This document shows positions 54,809 through 63,346 of a DNA stretch of 64,000 nt, piece after piece. The notes beneath the pieces are model-generated. The model saw nothing but the letters and a program-made list of their open reading frames with translations, had not been told where the DNA came from and did not search any database. The stretch lies in NCBI GenBank assembly GCA_965224765.1, contig CBDDAC010000026.1:124001-188000 (forward strand), written 5' to 3'. A program made the translations under genes and the position numbers. This DNA is from CAZDBA01 sp965224765 (GTDB taxonomy: Bacteria > Planctomycetota > Planctomycetia > Pirellulales > Pirellulaceae). How positions within the stretch are numbered: position 1 is the first letter of the stretch; each line of letters starts with the position of its first letter.

Positions 54809-56005
54809 ATGCGTACCGCTAAAAAACTATTCTTTCTTTGTTTGATTGGCCTCGGCTGCGTCAGCCAGCTACTCCCACAAACGGCAAAAGCCCAAGACAA
54901 CACGGCGATCAACACACCACTCCCAGCCCGCTTCTTCAGCGAGAACACATTACTGCTGGCAAGGGTCGACGTCGAAAAAGCCAACATCGAGCGCGTATTC
55001 GAAACCATCGCGGAAATCGTTCCCAACGATTTAGTAGGCAGATTTCAGGCTCAGCAACAACAATCGTTTTCTGGCGGCCCGACTCCTTCATCTGCAATGG
55101 CTGGACTAGCAACAATGAGGCAGTTGGCTGACAACCCAAGCATCATTGCTCAGCTACAACGTCAACGACCCAACGAACCGTTGAGCATGATCGATACGGC
55201 AGCGAAGCAACTGCTGGCCGCAGATATCCAATCGCTTTATCTGGTTCTTATGCAAGAAGAACCAAGCCCCGCTGCACCTGCGATGTATTTCCTAAGTCCT
55301 CGCGAATCATCCACGGGAGGCGCGAACACGAAGGCAAGGAAGGCAGCATTTTCCAAAGCCGCCAATCTTCTAAGGGCAGACGTCGTTACCGATGGCAAAT
55401 GGCTTGTCGCCAGCACCAGCGAACTACCACGAGCAGGCGATGATTTTGGGTTGGACGAAGAAGCTTTCCTGGAAGCATTGCGATCCAATCCGCTACACGA
55501 TTTCATGATCGCATTCGTTCCCACCGAAGAAATGCGAACCGCCGCTCGAGAGGGCTGGGATCAAATGCTTGAAAACTCTCCACCTGAAGAAAAGCAAATC
55601 GTTCCACTAGCCAAGAGCCTGATCCAAGTACTCGATGGAGATTGGTTTTATCTTTCTCTGCAGCTTGGCGAAACACCGGCGATTCGAGTGAGTGCACACT
55701 TTGCCAATTCGCAAAAACCCAAAACATTGAGCCGCAGTCTGAACCAGTTGATCGCGGCAATGCCAAACGCCGTAAAAGTCAAACCTTCTGACAACCCTAC
55801 GGTTCAAAAGGTCCGACAAGAGAACACAAAAGTTCAAATGCAACTACTACAGTTTCTAAGCTTCCAACCAGAAGGACCGTTCCTGACCTGTGACTTCGAT
55901 GAAGAATCGCTTGTCGCGTTCGTCAACAAACTGCTCGAGCTTCAAGACGAACCCGTCGACAACTCTCCATCAGCAATCGACCCGACCGGCAACTACGGAA
56001 AGTAG
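54809..56005 (+). CDS. Secreted protein of unknown function, first of a pair
   Basis: ATG 54809 (MRTAKKLFFLCLIGLGCVSQ) follows AGGTG and starts a signal peptide cleaved near TAKAQ. The 398-residue protein has an opening SENTLLLARVDVEKANIERV, a long soluble alpha/beta region with VTDGKWLVASTSELPRAGDD, and ends LNQLIAAMPNAVKVKPSDNP and FVNKLLELQDEPVDNS. No domain is recognised. The layout (surface-type proteins that open with a statement-like ARVDV strand, paired with a large neighbour) looks planctomycete-specific, but that is an impression. The next gene starts 33 bases downstream, so the two form an operon. Confidence 0.6.
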   Translation: MRTAKKLFFLCLIGLGCVSQLLPQTAKAQDNTAINTPLPARFFSENTLLLARVDVEKANIERVFETIAEIVPNDLVGRFQAQQQQSFSGGPTPSSAMAGLATMRQLADNPSIIAQLQRQRPNEPLSMIDTAAKQLLAADIQSLYLVLMQEEPSPAAPAMYFLSPRESSTGGANTKARKAAFSKAANLLRADVVTDGKWLVASTSELPRAGDDFGLDEEAFLEALRSNPLHDFMIAFVPTEEMRTAAREGWDQMLENSPPEEKQIVPLAKSLIQVLDGDWFYLSLQLGETPAIRVSAHFANSQKPKTLSRSLNQLIAAMPNAVKVKPSDNPTVQKVRQENTKVQMQLLQFLSFQPEGPFLTCDFDEESLVAFVNKLLELQDEPVDNSPSAIDPTGNYGK

Positions 56006-56038
56006 TAATTCAACTTAACTCAACTCAGGACAACAACG

Positions 56039-58015
56039 ATGAAACTCAATCTAAACAAACCGATCATCCTTTCCGCAGTCATTTTCAGTCTATTGGCCGG
56101 AACCGTCGAAGGACAAAGCGACAATCGCAGTGTCGAACAACGTGCCGCCCAAACACTAATTAACACGATCAAAGGAAAAAAGGTAAAAGCGCCTACCCCA
56201 GCAAGAATCAAAGAGTTCCGTGAGGACGCAACCAGCGACGCGGGCGAAGCCTGGGCAGTCACCGATCAGGTCAAAAGCACTGTCGACAACAAAACGATCT
56301 CAGTCACGCTGAAAATTAACCAACTACCAGAAAATTATCAAACCGCGCCCGCCGACGCAAAAAAGTGGAATGATATCCTTCAAACTCAACGACATGGAGG
56401 AACCAACGCGGAGATCGGTTTTCGCGTCTCGCAACGTGGTGACGTTCGCCGACATCGAATTTACTACCGCAAGCAAGAAGGAAACATTGGCCTGCTGATG
56501 CACGTCACACGTACAGGCGACGAGTCACTTGAACAAGCGATCGAGAAAACAGTCAAACAGTTCACAAAGTATTACGAATTTGCAAAAGCAGAAGGTCTGG
56601 TTGGATTCGGAAGCAAGATCGACCTGGTTTATTTGCCGGACGGTGGACAAGTTGAAATCAACGACGAAGTCCAAGTGATACAGGCTCCTGACAGCCAAAG
56701 TGAAATGGACCTTGAATTCGACGTCGCCGCATTCTCTCCCACCATTCAGCCAGGCCAAGACTATCAGGTTGAATTGAAAATCGAGTCGAACAATGCAGGA
56801 GCAACTTTCCTGGGACCGGATGAACGTGGCCTCAGAGATTCCGATCGAAACGGTTGGCAAGAGCTTACTGTCCGAGCCGACTCCAAAGGTCGATTCATCA
56901 TTCGTCTTGACCAATTCGCACCGCAAAAGGATGACCCTTATGGGTTGGAGCAACTGATTGTGGCGGCGATCCGGGTGCGCACCAACGAACCCGACGCAAC
57001 CGAACCCGAGTTCCACTCGCTTCGATTTGGAATTCAGCGTCGAGCTTGGCACGTGATCGCTCAACGATTTGAGTTGGTACCCGCCAATTACTTCCGTACA
57101 GATCAAAAAACAAGAAACAGCCAAGGGGGAGTCTACGACCTTGACGGGCGGCTAGGTTTCAATCGTTTGATTGGAGACAGCGGCAAACTAATGGAAAACT
57201 ATCAACAGATGCTAAAAACCTACGGAACGCCTCGGGGCGAAATCAGTGATTCGGCGCCAGTCGGCATGGGTTGGGAACGAGATCATGCATCGAGAAAATC
57301 CTATGAATTCCACATCGCAACGGACGCAAAAGGCAATGAAGAGAAACGGATCACAGCGATTCCAGTCGCGCATCGTACTCGTTGCATTGTCGATCTTAAA
57401 ATCGTCAGAGCCCCAAAGCGGACAACCCTGCCTGGCAATCAAACTGAGCAAGTCGACGAGTTTGGAGACCCAATCGACAGTGAAGAAAGCACCGAATTTG
57501 ACGTACTCGACCAGGAAATGGAAGTTCGTAAACTCATTTCACTCGATGACTACACGTTGACGCGAACTTTGATCTCAGACGCACCCGGCGAAGATGAAGA
57601 GACCTTCTACCGCAATCTTCCCAAGCGTTTGAGGCAAGCCCCCAATCCAGACGAACGTCAGGTCGTAAGAAGCTTTGACGCCGACAACAGTAGGGAATCC
57701 GCGAACATCGAAACGCATTTCCCGTTAACCAATCGATATCGAAACCCAAACAGCCTTCCAGAATTTCGAGAACCTTCTATGGGAACGACTGGTTTGTTGA
57801 TTGAAACACCTCATCGATTTGCGGCAGTGTACGAAATGCGTTTCCAAGCAAATCTACTGCTCGATGGTGAAGCACCCGGTCTTAACGAAGGCGAAGCCAA
57901 CGACGCGAAAAAACACGATATCGATATCGCGTTTCGCTACACGGTTTGTCCAGGTAGTTTCAAGTTGATGCTGCTCCAATGGGAATCCGAACGAGGCCGA
58001 TTGGTCGACGAATAA
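56039..58015 (+). CDS. Large secreted protein of unknown function, second of a pair
   Basis: ATG 56039 lies nine bases after CAGGA and starts a signal peptide (LSAVIFSLLAGTVEGQ). The 658-residue protein is rich in charged residues and appears soluble. The middle (about 215-330) has a beta-sandwich-like stretch with DLEFDVAAFSPTIQPGQDYQ and RADSKGRFIIRLDQFAPQKD. The C-terminal half holds GMGWERDHASRKSYEFHIAT and ends RYTVCPGSFKLMLLQWESER. No family or catalytic motif is recognised. It is co-transcribed with the preceding gene and is followed at once by a strong terminator. Confidence 0.6.
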   Translation: MKLNLNKPIILSAVIFSLLAGTVEGQSDNRSVEQRAAQTLINTIKGKKVKAPTPARIKEFREDATSDAGEAWAVTDQVKSTVDNKTISVTLKINQLPENYQTAPADAKKWNDILQTQRHGGTNAEIGFRVSQRGDVRRHRIYYRKQEGNIGLLMHVTRTGDESLEQAIEKTVKQFTKYYEFAKAEGLVGFGSKIDLVYLPDGGQVEINDEVQVIQAPDSQSEMDLEFDVAAFSPTIQPGQDYQVELKIESNNAGATFLGPDERGLRDSDRNGWQELTVRADSKGRFIIRLDQFAPQKDDPYGLEQLIVAAIRVRTNEPDATEPEFHSLRFGIQRRAWHVIAQRFELVPANYFRTDQKTRNSQGGVYDLDGRLGFNRLIGDSGKLMENYQQMLKTYGTPRGEISDSAPVGMGWERDHASRKSYEFHIATDAKGNEEKRITAIPVAHRTRCIVDLKIVRAPKRTTLPGNQTEQVDEFGDPIDSEESTEFDVLDQEMEVRKLISLDDYTLTRTLISDAPGEDEETFYRNLPKRLRQAPNPDERQVVRSFDADNSRESANIETHFPLTNRYRNPNSLPEFREPSMGTTGLLIETPHRFAAVYEMRFQANLLLDGEAPGLNEGEANDAKKHDIDIAFRYTVCPGSFKLMLLQWESERGRLVDE

Positions 58016-58031
58016 ACTCTCCGAATTTCCC

Positions 58032-58067
58032 AACAATGCCCGGCAATTGCCGGGCATTGTTTTTTTT
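58032..58067 (+). terminator. Strong Rho-independent terminator
   Basis: AACAATGCCCGGCA and its complement TGCCGGGCATTGTT form a 14-bp stem with a 2-base loop, and eight T residues follow. It ends the two-gene secreted-protein operon. The remaining bases to 58430 show no gene. Confidence 0.9.
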
Positions 58068-58432
58068 GGCGACGATTAAATCTTCTGGACCATTACCCCT
58101 TGCTTCTCCAGCCGCTTGGCAGACACGGCACCGCGGTCCCCAACTGCTGGGCAAATAACAAGACGCGATACTCTTCAAGCATCCAGCAATAATCGGAATC
58201 AGCAGCTTGTGAAATAAACAAAACGCCGTCAATCTTAACGTTCAGTTTCAAAATTGGTTCGTGTTTGATATCGAAAAAATCTTGTCAGAAAACTATCCCC
58301 ATTAGCTGCCACCATTTGGTTGGCTAAAAACAAATCTAGGCGATGAGAAGTGTCCAGTTCATCAGACGGAACTGCGATAGACCAGAACGGGGCTATCGCA
58401 TGGATACCAATGAGCTGAATTTCACTACCGAG

Positions 58433-58498
58433 TGTATATACAGCACTCGAGTGGGTTCTATATACTTGTTTTAATCATTCTTCTACTTGGTATATATT
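58433..58498 (+). promoter_or_regulatory. Promoter region of the globin gene with repeated TATATAC motifs
   Basis: A perfect palindrome TGTATATACA (58433-58442) sits inside GAGTG...CACTC. TATATAC recurs near 58459 and GTATATATTG near 58490. TTGTTT (58466) with TATATA (58491) is a possible -35/-10 pair with 19-base spacing. The repeated element suggests a regulator site controlling the globin. Confidence 0.4.
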
Positions 58499-58548
58499 GC
58501 TTCCCAATAACCGCTGGCACTGACAAACTACTTTGAGGATTCGTGAGC

Positions 58549-58956
58549 ATGGAAGAACGCACGCACAAAGATTACTTCTTGGCGAGTTTGGCAAGATGCT
58601 CCGCTGATGAGCAATTCATTCCACGTTTCTACGACCGTTTTCTCTCGTCTAGTGAAGGAATTAAAGAAAAGTTTGAGTCGGCAGACTTTGAACGTCAAAA
58701 TATAATGCTGTTGAGGTCTTTGCAATTGGCTGCGGGTGCTACATCCGGTGACCCCGCCTCACTCAAGGAAATACAAGAAAGGGGTGAAACTCATGATCGA
58801 AGCCACCTTAACATTGAGCCCTCCTTTTATGAACTATGGCTTGAGTCAGTGATCCAAACCGCACGAGAGTTTGACACTGAGTGGACGCCGCCAATCGAGG
58901 AAGCTTGGCGTGAAATCCTTGGGTTTGTTATCAACCGCATGGTCAAAGCGTATTAG
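58549..58956 (+). CDS. Globin-family protein
   Basis: The 135-residue cytoplasmic protein (ATG 58549; GTG 58543 is an alternative) is all-helical and reads like a single-domain bacterial globin. FIPRFYDRFLSSSEGIKEKF fits helices A-B with the B-C corner, DFERQNIMLLRSLQLAAGAT helix E, and ETHDRSHLNIEPSFYELWLE helices F-G with His82 or His86 as candidate proximal haem ligand. EFDTEWTPPIEEAWREILGF is helix H. Globins of this size bind oxygen, nitric oxide or act as haem sensors. It stands alone between a terminator and repeats. The family call is by pattern and moderately sure. Confidence 0.65.
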   Translation: MEERTHKDYFLASLARCSADEQFIPRFYDRFLSSSEGIKEKFESADFERQNIMLLRSLQLAAGATSGDPASLKEIQERGETHDRSHLNIEPSFYELWLESVIQTAREFDTEWTPPIEEAWREILGFVINRMVKAY

Positions 58957-59113
58957 CAAATTGCTTCCCGCTATGCGGTTTCCGCCTCCCGGCCGTTCGA
59001 GATTGAAGTCAATCCGTTTTGATGGCATAAGCTCACTCCTTCTTGCATCAGTAAATGCGGCCGTTGCGAACATCGGACAAATGGTTTCAGCAACTTCTCG
59101 TCGACCTTGCATT

Positions 59114-59270
59114 TGCCGCGGAGCGGCTATTTCCCTTAGCCCCAGACTTTCAGTCTGGGGTAACGTTGGACCCTACAACATGAGTCGCGGCGCGACGTCA
59201 TCCGTTGGTTTGTGCGTATTGATAGATTGTCGTATCGATATTCTGAGCAGGTAGTCGGACATGGCTTCCC
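59114..59270 (+). repeat. Repeat R2 followed by partial R3
   Basis: GCCGCGGAGCGGCTATTTCC, the CCCCAGACT-TTC-AGTCTGGGG hairpin and GAGTCGCGGCGCGACGTCAT match 51060-51150. Then TTGATAGATTGTCGTATCGA to GACATGGCTTCC matches the start of R3. The R2-then-R3 order is the same as at 51060-51230. Confidence 0.8.
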
Positions 59271-59380
59271 CGCTCCTGAGGCTTCGCATCCGACTCGCTG
59301 ATGGAGGGCGGCTTCTGCTATCGAGGTGACGCATTTGGGACTTGCAGAAGAATCGAGGCACCAATGCAAAAGTCGTGTAG

Positions 59381-59405
59381 GTTTCGGCGGGAGCCTCAAC
59401 CTCCC
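59381..59405 (-). repeat. Repeat R1 core, inverted
   Basis: The reverse complement reads GGGAGGTTGAGGCTCCCGCC followed by GAAAC, one base different from the cores at 17423, 17561 and 34141. Confidence 0.75.
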
Positions 59406-59489
59406 AAACACTCTCTATTGCTTGTTTAGGGTTTGCGGCTTCATTGACGTAATTCATTAGTTTCCTCTGCTCGAAGAAAAAAACATTCC

Positions 59490-60281
59490 CATAATTGATC
59501 CGTCTCCGTCTTTGCGGCTGGAATCGGGCGAGCCGTGAAACTCGTAGTTCATCGTATCTTTTAGTTCGACACCCACAGGAACGCCGGCAATGGTTAAGTT
59601 TTCTCTGGAGCCAAGTTGGATTGAACCAAAACACCTACGGTGTATGACTCACCATCAATGCGAACAACTCGGGATGCGGTACCGATTCCCCCTTTGAACC
59701 CAAGGCACATCATCCCGGTACCGCCACCGACATTGCCTTCTTCAACTTTGCCGCCCGACGCGTTCTCGATGGCTTCGGTCACATGAATTTCTTTGACATG
59801 GAATCCATAAATGTCGTTCAGGAATCCGTCGTATGTTTCGGCAACAACGGGGTACGTATACCACCATTCTTCTTTACCGTACCATCCCGTGTCGACAAAC
59901 CATTTGAGTACGGCGTCCCGAACGACACCCACACTATTTGTGTTAGTGATCATGATAGGAGTCTCCAGGAACCCAGATTCGGTTACCCAAGTCGTCCCTG
60001 TCATTTCGCCGTTCCCGTTGAGGCTGTACCGATTGGCGAACACTGGGCTGAATTTCTTGCCGCGCGGGAAAATTGCGTAACGCCAGTTCGTACCGGACCT
60101 TTGCCGATGACGTTCTTGCCTTTGCCAGAAATGATCGTGCTGTGCCCGACCTCGACGCCGGATACATCGGTTATCGCGTTGAGCGGGCCCGGCGTTCCAC
60201 CGAAGGGTATTCCCAAATCCCTTGCACGCGGTTTCTGTTCGAAACCCGATGACGTTGACAATGCGACCGGTGTCGTGTGAT
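59490..60281 (-). pseudogene. P1-family peptidase (DmpA/BapA type) pseudogene, two frameshifts, 3' end lost
   Basis: Intact relatives are self-cleaving aminopeptidases of about 360-400 residues. Here the N-terminal part KPRARDLGIPFGGTPGPLNA and VSGVEVGHSTIISGKGKNVI reads through to VRTGVT. Near 60076 one base is lost (GTTACGCAATTTTCCC), and the protein resumes as IFPRGKKFSPVFANRYSLNG, NTNSVGVVRDAVLKWF and GGGTGMMCLGFKGGIGTASR. A second one-base loss near 59612 is followed by SRENLTIAGVPVGVELKD and DGDGSI, where similarity stops at about 59490, before the usual end. The start is also missing: the frame runs straight out of the hydrolase remnant upstream, so the two genes were joined by a deletion. 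Confidence 0.8.
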
Positions 60282-61255
60282 TTTCGATCCAGTCACCGAT
60301 TCTCTTTAGTGCGAGCGGATTGAAAGTTTCCTGTATCGAGAAATATTCGCTCATCGATCCAGTCTTACATTCTTGGAAAAGGTGATTGAGGCCTTCTAGC
60401 TCGGCCATTTCAAAATCCCTGTTGCCACCCTCAGTCAATGCTTTTTTGATCTCTGGCATATTTAAATTGGGCAGGACTTGTAGATCTTTGGATCCAATGA
60501 TCGCCAGGACAGGACACTGGACCTGCTTCAGTGCAGGTCGCGGGTCGTAAGACATAAAGAAGCGCATCCATTTGCTTTCGAGTGTTTTTGCCCCATTGCT
60601 AATCGCCAGACGAATGTTTTTTGCGGTCTCTTCTCGGCTGGATTCCGGAATTTTCAATAGCACCTTTTCAATAGCACCTTTTCAATAGCACCTTTTCAAT
60701 AGCACCTTTTCAATAGCACCTTTTCAATAGCACCTTTTCAATCGCACCTTTTCAATCGCCGACTCAAGCTCTTCGGAAATGTCATCGCCGGGCCCGGTAT
60801 TCAAGCTCGCCTGAATAACTGCGCGGTTCACAGCCAGCGCAAGTTCGATTTCAGACTCGTCCGTTCCTTCGGCACGTTAGACACCGAGTCCGTGGCCCGA
60901 AGAGTAAGCGTTAACGGCAAGTCCATCCCCCCTGAGTAAACTTGCCCTTGGCGACGGTTCCTTTTTCCTCAAGCTGCCCTAGAAACTTTGCATCGATCTG
61001 GGGAATCGCGAAACTCAATGATTTTTTATCCAATTCGATTTCGGCCAAATCCATTTTGGAGTTTTCCTGGTCGGGGCTCCGAATTTCGCCAGTAAAATCG
61101 TTTTCTTTTTGATCGATGTTCAACTCAAGCCTTAGCTCGGTACCCAAGGCGTCTAGCGTGCCTTTCCAGGTTGTCGTTTTGGAATCCTGACCGACCGCAA
61201 TCGGAAATGGAATTGTGATGGCCATGAAAACGCATAGCAGGAGTGTTCGAATCAT
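60282..61255 (-). pseudogene. Exported alpha/beta-hydrolase pseudogene with internal deletion and tandem expansion
   Basis: The 5' part from ATG 61255 is sound: signal peptide MIRTLLLCVFMAITIPFPIA, then the N-terminal domain WKGTLDALGTELRLELNIDQ to GTVAKGKFTQGG. A one-base change in a G run (near 60928) then breaks the frame, and MDLPLTLTLRATDSVSNV continues in another. Near 60865 the sequence jumps to TDESEIELALAVNRAVIQAS, so the hydrolase core with the nucleophile elbow is missing. ELESAIEKV then runs into seven 14-bp repeats, after which LLKIPESSREETAKNIRLAI, CPVLAIIGSKDLQVLP (acid region), LEGLNHLFQECKTGSMSEYF (His region) and LALKRIGDWI follow in frame to the P1 remnant. The gene is clearly dead. 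Confidence 0.8.
60651..60758. repeat. Tandem array of a 14-bp unit
   Basis: CACCTTTTCAATAG occurs five times in exact tandem (60661-60730), followed by two copies of CACCTTTTCAATCG (60731-60758), with a partial unit at 60651-60660. The unit length is not a multiple of three, so each added copy changes the reading frame of the hydrolase remnant. Confidence 0.95.
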
Positions 61256-62212
61256 TGTTTTCCTTACAATACCAGGAAGATCGAAAGCAGTTCAAATCTG
61301 CGGGTCGTTCGAACTTCTTTTTTTCGCAACAACCGGTTTGCGCCTATTCGATAATAAGCCCTCAATCTTTGCCAGCTGTTCAATTTGGTTGTCATTTGCA
61401 ACTCGTTAGTATGCAATCGAACCATAACAAGACCATTCGAAACTTGAGTCAACCATTCGTCAAATCCGGCAACACTCTCGCCAACTCGTTCGTGAACTGG
61501 ATGTCGTAAGGGTACCCCCGGCAACGATGGGCCAATCCAAAATCGGTTCGCCGATCCGCACGTTTCTGATGTGACGTCGCCAATATTGATGCGGACACGC
61601 TCGCCGACCAGCTTTACTTAGTAGGAAGGATCGTGAAAAGAGCCGAACCGGCCAGCCACCGATAGGCATGAGTTTCATTTCACTCGGCAAAAAGACAAGA
61701 GTCTCAGCAGGCAACTTAAAGATGCGTTTACTAAATTGTTCTACAGAATTATGTGGGCAATAGGTGGAAGTTTATTGGCTCTCCGACGGAATGAGTGGAT
61801 GAAAAGTGGTTGTTTCGCATCCTCACTCAGGTTCCTCAGGTTTGTCGGCACTTGTCACAGAGTGACAATTTCTTTTAGCCTCAGACTTTTAGTCTGAGGT
61901 AACATCCCACCCAAAAGCCAGAGTCGCGGGAGCGACGGCATCCGTGATTCCACGTCCAATTTCAAAGTTCGCCCACGGAATGAGTGGGTGAATACGGTTA
62001 GGTTTGCATCCTCGCTCTTGCTCTTCAGAATGGCCCGCCCATGTCTCGGTCCCCATGTTTCAGCCTCAATCTGCGCGCAGGCCGAAACGATGGTGACGCG
62101 GAATGGGCTACGGGAATCATGCGAAATCCACACCTAAAGCAGGGAAATCAGAGTGAAATCTGGCAAGTTGTGAAACTCCACCCACCAATTTCGTGAACGA
62201 GGCGTTTTATTA
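61256..62212. other. Intergenic region with repeats and possible coding debris
   Basis: The minus-strand stretch 61264-61750 has coding-like pieces (for example FKLPAETLVFLPSEMKLMPI and LVGERVRINIGDVTSE in different frames) that might be the ruin of another gene, but no family can be named with confidence. The rest is the repeat at 61781-62030. Confidence 0.5.
61781..62030 (+). repeat. Diverged copy of repeat R2 plus a partial second copy
   Basis: CTCCGACGGAATGAGTGGAT, the GCATCCTCACTC and GTCGGCACTTG blocks and a hairpin CCTCAGACT-TTT-AGTCTGAGG parallel 50985-51160. The hairpin has C-to-T and matching G-to-A changes that keep the pair. ACGGAATGAGTGGGTGAA at about 61976 begins another partial copy. 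Confidence 0.75.
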
Positions 62213-62536
62213 GTGGCTAAGCGCAAAACGAATCAAGTTCAATCGAAGATCGTCGGAGCTGGCGGAGTCATAGAAAAGCTCCGAGAGAAAGCTGGTATTT
62301 CAGCATCAGATCTGGCAGATGAAATTGGCGTATCAAAGAGCGTAATGAGTAGATACGTTTCCAACGAAAGGGCGCTAACCCCTGATTTGATTGAAGCGTT
62401 TTCAGATGTGTTTGGAATGAGAAAAGAAGAGTTGTTCCTTGCTTGTCTCGAAACGGCCCATCCAGACTTGTTCAAAATGAAACTTGGCAAAATCCTTAAG
62501 GAAGTTGGTGAAACGATTAAAGCGATAGATTCGTAA
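62213..62536 (+). CDS. Small XRE-type helix-turn-helix regulator
   Basis: The gene starts at GTG 62213 (GAGG 12 bases upstream) and encodes 107 residues. A Cro/C1-type domain covers about 17-72: IEKLREKAGISASDLADEIG, VSKSVMSRYVSNERALTPDL, IEAFSDVFGMRKEELF. A C-terminal helix (LKEVGETIKAIDS) may support dimerisation. Such small regulators occur in mobile elements and toxin-antitoxin modules; no partner toxin is recognised next to it. The next open frame begins 20 bases later. Confidence 0.75.
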   Translation: MAKRKTNQVQSKIVGAGGVIEKLREKAGISASDLADEIGVSKSVMSRYVSNERALTPDLIEAFSDVFGMRKEELFLACLETAHPDLFKMKLGKILKEVGETIKAIDS

Positions 62537-62555
62537 CGCCTAGCCTCGGTGTGAC

Positions 62556-62960
62556 TTGCTCAATACTGAACGCCAGCCGTGTGACACTGTGAGTGCAAGG
62601 GTCACACAAGCAGAATATAACGAGAATTGGGTAGATGAATCGATTGAATTCGGCGCAGTGCGTGAACACCTCCGACTTGATTCATTTGCTGAATCATCGG
62701 TAACGCTCAATTGGCGTGACTCAGAATTGGTCGCTCCGTTGCCTGCGACGTGTCCCCCGTTGCCCGAAGGACATGAGCACGCGTGGACCGAGTCTCCTGT
62801 CGAGATAGAATCCGACAAGTGTCAATTCCTGATCATTCACCACCGTGACTTTGACTCTGTAGTCGAGCCAGCGTACGAACTGGAAATGGAAATTATTGAG
62901 ATTGCCGACGGCAAATTAACACAATACACCAAGTCTAACGGTGAATGGCAGACCAAGTGA
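62556..62960 (+). CDS. Hypothetical protein
   Basis: This is an open frame of 134 codons with acceptable composition, starting at TTG 62556 or, more likely, at an internal start such as GTG 62589, because its first codons overlap a hairpin repeat (62575-62607). The acidic sequence includes EYNENWVDESIEFGAVREHL, LPATCPPLPEGHEHAWTESP and LEMEIIEIADGKLTQYTKSN. No family is recognised. Placement just after the XRE gene and between two copies of a repeat suggests an accessory locus. Confidence 0.4.
   Translation: MLNTERQPCDTVSARVTQAEYNENWVDESIEFGAVREHLRLDSFAESSVTLNWRDSELVAPLPATCPPLPEGHEHAWTESPVEIESDKCQFLIIHHRDFDSVVEPAYELEMEIIEIADGKLTQYTKSNGEWQTK
62575..62607 (+). repeat. Short hairpin repeat R5, left copy
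   Basis: AGCCGTGTGACACTGTGAGT followed by GCAAGGGTCACAC has GTGTGAC...GTCACAC arms and recurs at 63031-63064, on the other side of the hypothetical gene. Confidence 0.7.
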
Positions 62961-63346
62961 TCGTGGGATAACAATACCAAGCGATTCTGGGAAATTCACA
63001 TCTTCACCCAAGTGTGAATGTTCCAATATCAGCCCTGTGATACTGTGAGTGCAGGTGTCACATCATCAGTATAGAGCGGTCCCTAGTCGGGCTTGTTTAG
63101 TTTAGCGTCTTTGCGATCGATCATTTCGGTGCATGCTTACACAAGCGTAAGACATGGCACCCTTCAACTTAGCTTAATTGGGTCGGGAGTCTTTTCACAA
63201 AACATGCGCCAGCGGAAATCGATAAGAAAATTAGCATATGCGACCTCGCAAAGGCGGTTCATTTTTCCCGCAATACAAAACGGAGCGCGCACCGGCACCG
63301 GTTTGACCCGCCGAATGCACGACGAGAACCGTTGTTTGTCGAATCA
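62961..63346. other. Intergenic region with R5 and an R1-like hairpin
   Basis: No gene is supported. The right copy of R5 is at 63031-63064. An R1-like hairpin GCATGCTTACACAAGCGTAA followed by GACATGGCACCC is at 63131-63162. Confidence 0.55.
63031..63064 (+). repeat. Short hairpin repeat R5, right copy
   Basis: AGCCCTGTGATACTGTGAGT followed by GCAGGTGTCACAT repeats the 62575-62607 element in the same orientation, about 456 bases away. Confidence 0.7.

Larger units (their letters stand above)
58957..59489. other. Intergenic repeats beside the peptidase pseudogene
   Basis: This region holds a copy of R2 (59114-59215), a partial R3 (59215-59270) and an inverted R1 core (59381-59405). A possible small coding remnant (MNYVNEAANPKQAIESV on the minus strand) is cut by the R1 core. 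Nothing else is supported. Confidence 0.6.

Noticed and set aside
60651..60758. Possible CRISPR array
   Set aside because: The units are directly adjacent without spacers and only 14 bases long, so this is a simple tandem repeat.
61264..61714. Possible metallo-hydrolase-like or other remnant on the minus strand
   Set aside because: Coding-like pieces occur in more than one frame, but the resemblance is too weak to name a family; recorded only as possible debris.
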